NCBI RefSeq assembly: GCF_001544835.2 | Contig: NZ_FCNX02000001.1 | Span: 620,001 to 684,000, forward strand | DNA from: Caballeronia fortuita | GTDB taxonomy: Bacteria > Pseudomonadota > Gammaproteobacteria > Burkholderiales > Burkholderiaceae | Direction: 5' to 3' | DNA: 64,000 bases | Shown here: positions 57,853-64,000 of the stretch, piece after piece | Numbering within the stretch: the stretch's first letter is position 1 | How the letters are laid out: each line of letters begins with the position of its first letter | Position numbers and translations under genes: made by a program | The notes under the pieces: generated by a model | The model's database searches: none | Told to the model about the DNA's origin: nothing | Seen by the model: the letters and a program-made list of their open reading frames with translations, nothing else

Positions 57853-57885
57853 GCATCCTCAGCACAATTTGTTGTCGTAGTGATG

Positions 57886-57910
57886 AAAAAGGCGCCGGGT
57901 GCGCCTTTTT
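57886..57910 (+). terminator. Intrinsic terminator after aspS
   Basis: AAAAAGGCGC, a CGGGT loop and GCGCCTTTTT. The symmetric A/T tails allow it to work in both directions. Confidence 0.9.
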
Positions 57911-57968
57911 CGTTTTTTGCGTTACAGTCTTTCGGATAAACAGATAAAGAAACGCGCGTTCACTACTC

Positions 57969-58445
57969 ATGCTCAAGCCGCCGAAAATTCCCGAATCCGT
58001 GCTGGTCGTCATTCACACGCCCGAGCTCGACGTGCTCATCATCGAACGCGCGGATCACAAGGGCTTCTGGCAGTCGGTGACGGGATCGAAGGATCATATC
58101 GACGAGCCGTTCGCCGAAACCGCTGCGCGCGAGGTGCAGGAAGAAACGGGCATCGTGATCGGCAGCGCGCTCGTGCCGGAGAACGCGCTGCTCGACTGGC
58201 ATCACAGCATCCAGTACGAGATCTATCCGCAGTGGCGGCATCGCTACGCGGAAGGCATTACGCGCAACACCGAACATCAGTTCAGCCTGCTCGTGCCGCA
58301 TTGTCTCGAAGTGACGCTCGCGCCGCGCGAACACACCGCGCATCTCTGGCTGCCGTTTCGCGAAGCGGCGGATCGATGCTTCTCGTGGTCGAACCGGGAA
58401 GCGATCCTGCAACTGCCCGAGCGCCTCGCGGCGCATAGCCGATGA
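57969..58445 (+). CDS. nudB: Dihydroneopterin triphosphate diphosphatase NudB
   Basis: Nudix hydrolase that removes pyrophosphate from dihydroneopterin triphosphate in folate synthesis. The 158-residue protein has VIHTPELDVLIIERADHKGF near the start and the Nudix box GSKDHIDE...AAREVQEETGI at about 37-60. Its stop overlaps the clsB start by 4 bp (ATGA). Such NudB proteins are commonly found next to clsB in Burkholderia. Confidence 0.93.
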   Translation: MLKPPKIPESVLVVIHTPELDVLIIERADHKGFWQSVTGSKDHIDEPFAETAAREVQEETGIVIGSALVPENALLDWHHSIQYEIYPQWRHRYAEGITRNTEHQFSLLVPHCLEVTLAPREHTAHLWLPFREAADRCFSWSNREAILQLPERLAAHSR

Positions 58446-59758
58446 TCGGACTGCGTCCGCGGCGCAGTTTCAAGCGGCTGCGACAGGCGCTTTTTTCGGG
58501 CCGCCGGCCGCCGCGCCTCTGCTTCACGACCGGCAATCACGTCCGCATCTTCAAAGGCGGCGTGCAGTTCTTCCCGGCGCTGATCGAGCGGATCGATAAC
58601 GCGCGGTCGTCGGTGTCGCTCGAAACCTACATCTTCGCCAACGACGACATCGGCCGCGCCGTCTCCGATGCGCTCGTGCGCGCCGCCGAACGCGGCATCG
58701 AGGTCCGCGTGATCACAGATGGCATCGGCACCGAAAGCAATTTGCCGATGTTCAAGCTATGGCAGGAGCGCGGCGTCGAGCATCGCATCTATAACCCGCA
58801 TCTGCTGTTCGGGCCGCTCGGCTTCTCGCGCACGCATCGCAAGCTCGCGCTGATCGACGAGACGTATGCGTTCTGCGGCGGCATCAATATCGTCGACGAC
58901 TACGACCAGAACGGCACGCGGCTCGAACGCCCGCGCTGGGATTTCGCGATGGAGGCGCAAGGCCCCGTCGTCAAGGACGTGCGCGAAGCGTTCGATCTGC
59001 AATGGCAGCGCATCCGGCTCGGCGTGAAGCCGCGTCAGCCGTCGCAGCCGGGTTGCGAAACGCAGGAAGCGCAGCAATCGCAACAAGCGCACGAAGGCGA
59101 GCGCGCGTCGAGCCGATGGAACGCGCGCCGCGCCATGCTGGCACGGCGGCGCGCACGTCTGGGCGAGATTCACGCGGTCGATCAGCCGTGCATCGCGTTC
59201 GTCGCGCGCGACAACCTGCTCAACCGGCGCGCGATCGAGAAGGCGTATCTCCGGGCGATCGCTCACGCCGAGAGAGAAGTACTGCTCGCAAATCCGTACT
59301 TCATGCCGGGACGCAAGCTGCGGCGCGCGCTCGTCAACGCAGCGGAGCGTGGCGTGCGTGTGTCGCTCGTGATCGGTCGTAAGGAATTCGTAGCGTTGGA
59401 TTACGCGACGCCGTTCCTCTACGGCAATCTGCTGAAGCATGGTGTGAGGATCGCCGAGTACGAGAAGACGATGCTTCACGGCAAGGTCGCCGTCGTCGAT
59501 GCGGACTGGGCGACGATCGGCTCATCGAATCTCGATGCACTCTCACTCGTGCTCAACAACGAGGCCAACATGGTGCTCGTCAATCATCATGAAATTGCCG
59601 GTCTGCACGACGCCATTCTTCAGGCGTTTGACGAAGGCCGCCCGATCGATGAAAAACATTATGCGTCGCGTCCGGTTACCGAGCGCGCGCTTAATTGGCT
59701 CGCCTACAACACCTACCGCGTGATGATGAAAATGATCACCATTGGGCAGTACGATTAA
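58442..59758 (+). CDS. clsB: Cardiolipin synthase B-type phospholipase D protein
   Basis: A 438-residue PLD-superfamily enzyme that probably makes cardiolipin from phosphatidylglycerol, or from PG and another donor. Two HKD motifs are present: THRKLALIDE with GGINIVDDY and MLHGKVAVVDADW with ATIGSSNLD. There are no N-terminal transmembrane helices like those of ClsA, which fits ClsB (YbhO). It is coupled to nudB by the ATGA overlap. A 20-residue Gln/Arg-rich insert (about 196-220) is unusual. Confidence 0.92.
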   Translation: MIGLRPRRSFKRLRQALFSGRRPPRLCFTTGNHVRIFKGGVQFFPALIERIDNARSSVSLETYIFANDDIGRAVSDALVRAAERGIEVRVITDGIGTESNLPMFKLWQERGVEHRIYNPHLLFGPLGFSRTHRKLALIDETYAFCGGINIVDDYDQNGTRLERPRWDFAMEAQGPVVKDVREAFDLQWQRIRLGVKPRQPSQPGCETQEAQQSQQAHEGERASSRWNARRAMLARRRARLGEIHAVDQPCIAFVARDNLLNRRAIEKAYLRAIAHAEREVLLANPYFMPGRKLRRALVNAAERGVRVSLVIGRKEFVALDYATPFLYGNLLKHGVRIAEYEKTMLHGKVAVVDADWATIGSSNLDALSLVLNNEANMVLVNHHEIAGLHDAILQAFDEGRPIDEKHYASRPVTERALNWLAYNTYRVMMKMITIGQYD

Positions 59759-59952
59759 CCTGCCAGCTCGCAGGGATTGCGTAAAAATACGTGTCGGCAA
59801 GCATTCTCAACTAAGAATTCCCAATCATCGGGAACTCGGGCAGTCACTTACAGGCAGTCTGTACATAAAACGCGACAATGAACGCGGACAATGTTGAGAC
59901 TTATCCTATGGACATGTCCTGGCGTTTTAGAAACGCGTATCTAAAAATTTGC

Positions 59953-59981
59953 TTGTAACACCAGCGTTCGGCCACAATAAT
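59953..59981 (+). promoter_or_regulatory. Candidate TetR-gene promoter
   Basis: A -35-like TTGTAA (59953-59958), a 17-bp spacer and a -10-like AATAAT (59976-59981) form a plausible sigma-70 promoter in the 271-bp gap before the TetR gene. Confidence 0.5.
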
Positions 59982-59982
59982 A

Positions 59983-59994
59983 GAACGGCCGTTC
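59983..59994. promoter_or_regulatory. Candidate TetR operator overlapping its own promoter start
   Basis: GAACGGCCGTTC is a perfect 12-bp palindrome placed just after the -10 element, at the expected transcription start. This is the classic geometry of autorepression by the TetR protein encoded 36 bp downstream. In beta-proteobacteria, TetR-family regulators (FadP-type) control fatty-acid degradation genes, which fits the acyl-CoA dehydrogenase neighbour. Confidence 0.6.
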
Positions 59995-60029
59995 GATTTT
60001 ACGGGTCACATAAGAACGGTAGGGACATC

Positions 60030-60704
60030 ATGCGAAAAGGCGAACAGACGCGGGCCGCGATTCTCGACGCAGCGCTGGAGTTGGCAAGTCGGGACGGGCT
60101 GGAAGGGCTGACGATCGGCCTGCTGGCCGAGCGGATGCAGATGAGCAAGAGCGGTGTGTTTGCGCATTTCGGGTCGCGCGAGGATTTGCAGGTGGAGGTG
60201 GTGCGCGAGTACCACAGACGCTTCGAGGACGAAGTGTTCTTTCCGAGCCTGCGCGAGGCGCGCGGCCTGCCGCGATTGCGCGCGATGATGAATCGCTGGA
60301 TGGAGAAGCGCATCCAGGAAGTGACCACGGGCTGTATCTATATCAGCGGAGCGGTGGAGTACGACGACCGCGCCGCGAGCGCCGTGCGCGAGCAGCTCGT
60401 GCATAGCGTGGGCATGTGGCGCGAGGCGCTGTTGCGCGCGATCCGCCAGTCGAAGGACGAAGGGCATCTGAAGCCGGAGACCGATCCGCATCTGATGCTG
60501 TTCGAGCTGTACAGCTTCACGCTCGGCCTGCATCACGACGCGCGCTTCCTGCATCTTCCGGAAGCGGTGCAACTGACGCGGGACGCGCTGGAAAAGACGA
60601 TTCAGTCGTATCAGACGCCGGCTGCGGGCGCCAATGGAAGCGTCACGCAACCGGCACCGCCTGCGACCACGAATCTGACATCGCAACAAACCGACAGCCG
60701 TTAG
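60030..60704 (+). CDS. TetR/AcrR-family regulator, likely of fatty-acid degradation
   Basis: A 224-residue regulator with the N-terminal HTH (MRKGEQTRAAILDAALELAS, then MQMSKSGVFAHFGSREDLQV) and a C-terminal ligand domain (about 85-200). The start at 60030 has AGGGA 6 bp upstream; longer upstream codons would run across the promoter and operator. It is 68 bp upstream of an acyl-CoA dehydrogenase gene, so an acyl-CoA or fatty-acid ligand is inferred. The disordered C-terminal tail (about 197-224) is Ser/Thr/Gln-rich. Confidence 0.9.
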   Translation: MRKGEQTRAAILDAALELASRDGLEGLTIGLLAERMQMSKSGVFAHFGSREDLQVEVVREYHRRFEDEVFFPSLREARGLPRLRAMMNRWMEKRIQEVTTGCIYISGAVEYDDRAASAVREQLVHSVGMWREALLRAIRQSKDEGHLKPETDPHLMLFELYSFTLGLHHDARFLHLPEAVQLTRDALEKTIQSYQTPAAGANGSVTQPAPPATTNLTSQQTDSR

Positions 60705-60772
60705 CGGCGCCGTTCGAATCGACGAGGGTTCGGCGGCGCGCAACCAGAAGCTTGAGAACACTGGAGAGACTC

Positions 60773-62560
60773 ATGGGACAGTACGCCGCCCCCCTTCGCG
60801 ACATGCAGTTCGTGCTGCACGAAGTGCTGAACGTGGAAGCCGAATTGAAGAGCATGCCGAAGCATGCCGACCTCGACGCCGAGACCATCAATCAGGTGCT
60901 CGAGGAAGCCGGCAAGTTCTGCTCCGAAGTCGTGTTTCCGCTCAACCAGAGCGGCGACCGCGAAGGCTGCACGTACGAGGGCGACGGTGTCGTGAAGACG
61001 CCCGCCGGCTTCAAGGACGCTTACCGTCAGTACATCGATGCGGGCTGGCCCGCGCTCGGCTGCGATCCCGAGTACGGCGGCCAGGGCTTGCCCGCGTTCG
61101 TGAACAACGCGCTCTACGAAATGCTCAACTCGGCGAATCAGGCCTGGACGATGTATCCGGGCTTGTCGCACGGCGCGTATGAATGCCTGCACGCACATGG
61201 CACGCCGGAGCAGAAGTCGACGTATCTATCGAAGCTCGTCTCGGGGGAGTGGACCGGCACGATGTGCCTGACGGAACCGCATTGCGGAACGGATCTGGGC
61301 ATTCTGCGCACGAAGGCCGAACCGAATCCCGATGGCGCTTATGCGCTCACCGGCACGAAGATTTTTATTTCGAGCGGCGAGCACGACATGGCCGAGAACA
61401 TCGTTCATCTGGTGCTCGCACGTTTGCCGGGCGCGCCGATGGGGACCAAGGGCATTTCGCTTTTCATCGTGCCGAAGTTCGTGCCGGACGCGAATGGCGC
61501 GATCGGTGCGCGCAACGACATCAAGTGCGGCTCGATCGAGCACAAGATGGGCATTCACGGCAACGCGACCTGCGTGATGAATCTCGACGGTGCGAAGGGC
61601 TGGCTCGTCGGCGAGTCGAACAAGGGCTTGAACGCGATGTTCGTGATGATGAATGCCGCGCGCCTGGGCGTCGGGATGCAGGGTCTCGGGCTGACCGAAG
61701 TCGCGTATCAGAATTCGCTCGTGTATGCGAAAGAGCGTTTGCAGATGCGCTCGCTCACCGGTCCGAAGGCGCCCGAGAAGGCGGCTGATCCGATCATCGT
61801 GCATCCGGATGTGCGTCGCATGCTGCTCACGCAAAAGGCGTATGCAGAGGCGGGCCGCGCGTTCACGTACTGGGCGGCGTTGAATATCGACAAGGAGCTG
61901 TCGCACGCGGATGAAGCCGTGCGCGCGGAAGCCGCCGATTTCGTCGCGCTGTTGACGCCGGTCATCAAGGCCTTCCTGACGGACAACGCGTTCGAAGGCA
62001 CGAACATGGCGATGCAGATTTACGGCGGGCACGGCTTCATCTCTGAATGGGGCATGGAGCAATACGTCCGCGATGCGCGCATCAACATGATCTACGAAGG
62101 CACGAATTCGATTCAGGCGCTCGATCTGCTGGGCCGCAAGATTCTCGGCGACATGGGCGCGAAGCTGAAGCGATTTGGCAAGCTGGTTGCCGATTTCGTC
62201 GAGCAGGAGGGCGTGAAGCCGGAGATGCAGGAGTTCATCAATCCGCTCGCGGATATCGGCGAGAAGGTGCAGAAGCTCACGATGGAGATCGGCATGAAGG
62301 CCATGCAGAATCCCGATGAAGTCGGCGCTGCCGCTGTGCCTTACTTGCGGACTGTGGGGCATCTTGTGTTTTCTTATTTCTGGGCCCGGATGGCGCGGGT
62401 GGCTTTGGATCGTGCTCCGGGCGGGGACGCGTTTTATCAGGCGAAGCTCGCCACCGCGCGGTTCTATTTCGCCAAGCTGCTGCCTGAGACTGCTTCCACT
62501 ATTCGTGCTGCTCGGGCAGGAGCCAAGCCCATGATGGATTACGACGAAGCTTTGTTTTGA
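60773..62560 (+). CDS. Acyl-CoA dehydrogenase (long-chain, C-terminal DUF-type)
   Basis: A 595-residue flavoenzyme of the fatty-acid degradation acyl-CoA dehydrogenase type with the extra C-terminal domain found in AcdA/FadE-like enzymes of Burkholderia and Pseudomonas. It starts MGQYAAPLRDMQFVLHEVLN. The FAD/substrate regions CLTEPHCGTDLGILRTKAEP and MQIYGGHGFISEWGMEQYVR, with the later Glu as general base, are visible. The first step of beta-oxidation is inferred. Codon choice loosens in the last 80 codons next to the inverted repeat. Confidence 0.92.
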   Translation: MGQYAAPLRDMQFVLHEVLNVEAELKSMPKHADLDAETINQVLEEAGKFCSEVVFPLNQSGDREGCTYEGDGVVKTPAGFKDAYRQYIDAGWPALGCDPEYGGQGLPAFVNNALYEMLNSANQAWTMYPGLSHGAYECLHAHGTPEQKSTYLSKLVSGEWTGTMCLTEPHCGTDLGILRTKAEPNPDGAYALTGTKIFISSGEHDMAENIVHLVLARLPGAPMGTKGISLFIVPKFVPDANGAIGARNDIKCGSIEHKMGIHGNATCVMNLDGAKGWLVGESNKGLNAMFVMMNAARLGVGMQGLGLTEVAYQNSLVYAKERLQMRSLTGPKAPEKAADPIIVHPDVRRMLLTQKAYAEAGRAFTYWAALNIDKELSHADEAVRAEAADFVALLTPVIKAFLTDNAFEGTNMAMQIYGGHGFISEWGMEQYVRDARINMIYEGTNSIQALDLLGRKILGDMGAKLKRFGKLVADFVEQEGVKPEMQEFINPLADIGEKVQKLTMEIGMKAMQNPDEVGAAAVPYLRTVGHLVFSYFWARMARVALDRAPGGDAFYQAKLATARFYFAKLLPETASTIRAARAGAKPMMDYDEALF

Positions 62561-62624
62561 TGTTTTTGCTTTTGCTTTCGCTTTCGCGTTTGGGTGATCC
62601 CGGTTTCGTGTCGGTCTATTAGCA

Positions 62625-62690
62625 CTGCCCCTGTGCGGGGCGGCAGTCACTTTCTTTGCTGCTGCAAAGAAAGTAACCAAAGAAAGCAGC
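62625..62690 (+). repeat. Perfect 66-bp core, left copy
   Basis: Identical to the reverse complement of 63096-63161. It contains the inner hairpin CTTTCTTTGC-TGCT-GCAAAGAAAG. Confidence 0.9.
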
Positions 62691-63095
62691 TTCTCAGGCC
62701 CGCAGTCACACGCAGTTTGAGTAGTCCTCTCGTCCTTGGTGGCACTCGCCTAAAGAGTGCCCTCGTAGGACCAGCCGGGCTTGGATCGCGCACGGTCTGA
62801 CTAGCTAGTCTGTCTCGCGCGTTGGTTCAGCACGAAATGGTTTCGGCACAGCGCTACGCGCTGCCGTGGGGTCTGCGAGGGAAACCAACGGAGCGCGTGC
62901 GCTCGTGCACCTCACTACCCCTCGGCCGCGCAGCGGGCCGGAGCTATTTGGTGCTGAACCAGTCTGTTGTGTCGTGCGATGTGGCAGACCGTGCGCGAGC
63001 CAAGCCGGGTGATTGTGATGAGGGCACTTTTTAGGCGAGTGCCATCTGCAACGAGAGGACTACCCAACGTGCGTGTGACCGCGGGCGTATCGAGA

Positions 63096-63161
63096 GCTGC
63101 TTTCTTTGGTTACTTTCTTTGCAGCAGCAAAGAAAGTGACTGCCGCCCCGCACAGGGGCAG
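63096..63161 (-). repeat. Perfect 66-bp core, right copy
   Basis: Reverse complement of 62625-62690 with no mismatch. It carries the same nested hairpins. Confidence 0.9.
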
Positions 63162-63281
63162 CGCAAATAGACCGACACGAAATCAGGACTTCACGACGGA
63201 ACGAAGGGAACGAACCGAGCGAAGCACAGCAAAAGCACCGAAAAAACCCCAATCATTCACGAACCCCGGAGTGACCCCACC

Positions 63282-64000
63282 GTGAACATCAAAAAAGTCG
63301 CCGTACTCGGCGCGGGCGTGATGGGCGCGCAGATCGCTGCCCATCTGATCAACGCTCGCGTCCCGGTAATGCTCTTCGACCTTCCGGCAAAGGAAGGCCC
63401 GAAGAACGGCATCGCGCTGAAGGCCATCGACAATCTGAAGAAGCTCTCGCCCGCGCCTCTCGGCGTCAAGGACGACGCCCAGTACATCGAGCCCGCGAAT
63501 TACGACGACGACATCGGGAAGCTCGAAGAGTGCGATCTCGTGATCGAAGCCATCGCCGAGCGCATGGACTGGAAGCACGATCTCTACAAGAAGGTCTCGC
63601 CGCACATCGCGCCGCACGCGATCTTCGCAAGCAACACGTCCGGTCTCTCGATCACCGAACTGTCGAACGGCTTCTCCGATGAACTGAAATCGCGCTTCTG
63701 CGGCGTGCACTTCTTCAATCCGCCGCGCTACATGCATCTGGTCGAATTGATCCCGACCGCATCGACGAATCCGGAAATCCTCGATCGGCTCGAGACGTTC
63801 CTCACGAGCGTGATCGGCAAGGGCGTCGTGCGCGCGAAAGACACGCCCAACTTCATCGCGAATCGCGTCGGCGTGTTCTCGATCCTCGCCGTCATCGCCG
63901 AAGCCGAAAAGTTCGGCCTGCGTTTCGACGAAGTCGACGACCTCACCGGCTCGCGTCTCGGCCGCGCGAAGTCGGCGACCTTCCGCACCGCCGACGTCGT
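63282..64000 (+). CDS. 3-hydroxyacyl-CoA dehydrogenase / enoyl-CoA hydratase, 5' part (cut by window edge)
   Basis: Starts at a GTG (63282), with GGAG about 10 bp upstream, and is open to the window end (about 239 residues). The N-terminus NIKKVAVLGAGVMGAQIAAH is the NAD-binding Rossmann motif of FadB/FadJ-type 3-hydroxyacyl-CoA dehydrogenases, and FASNTSGLSITELS, HFFNPPRYMHLVELIP and KDTPNFIANRVGVF are the family's conserved catalytic segments. In Burkholderia this is a long protein whose C-terminal enoyl-CoA hydratase domain would lie beyond 64,000. It is the next step of beta-oxidation after the acyl-CoA dehydrogenase. Confidence 0.93.
   Translation, partial: MNIKKVAVLGAGVMGAQIAAHLINARVPVMLFDLPAKEGPKNGIALKAIDNLKKLSPAPLGVKDDAQYIEPANYDDDIGKLEECDLVIEAIAERMDWKHDLYKKVSPHIAPHAIFASNTSGLSITELSNGFSDELKSRFCGVHFFNPPRYMHLVELIPTASTNPEILDRLETFLTSVIGKGVVRAKDTPNFIANRVGVFSILAVIAEAEKFGLRFDEVDDLTGSRLGRAKSATFRTADV

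Larger units (their letters stand above)
62603..63182. repeat. Long imperfect inverted repeat (about 240-bp arms, 66-bp perfect core)
   Basis: The left arm (from about 62603 to 62845) is matched by the reverse complement of the right arm (about 62945 to 63182), with a roughly 100-bp centre. The 66 bp at 62625-62690 and 63096-63161 are identical in inverted orientation. Each core contains nested palindromes (CTTTCTTTGC with GCAAAGAAAG; a GC-rich CTGCC...GGCAG hairpin; GCACTC...GAGTGC). This is the look of a dispersed intergenic repeat or of two REP-like units back to back. No coding capacity or transposase is visible. Confidence 0.85.
62561..63281. other. Intergenic region with long inverted repeat (721 bp)
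   Basis: No gene is supported. About 580 bp of this gap (62603-63182) is one imperfect inverted repeat with inner hairpins. Short open frames that cross it have no recognisable motifs or ribosome-binding sites. The final 100 bp carry the start region of the next gene. Confidence 0.7.

Noticed and set aside
62594..63252. Four short open frames crossing the inverted repeat
   Set aside because: Each is under 75 codons and overlaps the repeat arms, and none has a ribosome-binding site or known motif. Repeats of this kind create chance frames in both orientations.
1..64000. tRNA, rRNA, CRISPR, transposase or phage genes
   Set aside because: I looked for tRNA cloverleaf-like and CCA-ending motifs, regularly spaced direct repeats, and integrase or transposase signatures in the gaps and found none convincing. 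A dedicated tRNA scan would be decisive.

Overview
The window is a GC-rich, densely packed chromosomal stretch from a Betaproteobacterium of the order Burkholderiales, most likely the Paraburkholderia/Caballeronia/Burkholderia group. That placement is inferred from conserved gene neighbourhoods: lptC-lptA-lptB-rpoN-hpf-ptsN-hprK-rapZ, uvrA/MFS/ssb, ubiE-(Tim44)-ubiJ-ubiB, and fmdB-DUF502-aspS-nudB-clsB. A Burkholderia-type trimeric porin supports it. I see no rRNA, tRNA, CRISPR array, transposase or prophage gene.

Layout. Bases 1-2.4 kb hold the 5' end of a TPR protein gene (minus strand) and the base-excision repair pair mutM-mutY. From 2.4 to 12 kb runs a long minus-strand block: kdsD-kdsC-lptC-lptA-lptB (Kdo synthesis and LPS export), rpoN, hpf, ptsN, hprK, rapZ and a LON-domain protein. 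From 12 to 17 kb, on the plus strand, come a CPA2 antiporter, apt, a LysE-type exporter, a Nudix protein and purU. An AI-2E family permease and uvrA follow on the minus strand, then an MFS transporter and ssb on the plus strand.

From 23.4 to 29.6 kb lies a signalling cassette: three consecutive RcsB/BvgA-like response regulators and one BvgS/EvgS-like hybrid kinase with a shortened periplasmic domain, preceded by a conspicuously AT-rich leader. It is the least housekeeping-like part of the window and the best candidate for an undescribed system. After it come a LysR regulator, a strongly codon-biased porin, a secreted CHRD protein, an alpha/beta hydrolase, an EcsC protein and an MFS/MarR pair. 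The D-amino-acid cluster (36.7-40.9 kb) combines a DSD1-type PLP enzyme, an RpiR regulator, a D-aminoacylase and a RidA protein.

From 41 to 44.2 kb a tight minus-strand operon carries ilvA, a 5'-nucleotidase and queF. A 1364-residue FAD/Fe-S oxidoreductase fusion, a HIT protein, a DUF971 protein and the ubiquinone genes follow, then aspS, nudB and clsB. The right end is a fatty-acid degradation block: a TetR regulator with an operator-like palindrome on its own promoter, an acyl-CoA dehydrogenase, a roughly 580-bp imperfect inverted repeat with a perfect 66-bp core, and the 5' part of a 3-hydroxyacyl-CoA dehydrogenase cut by the window edge.
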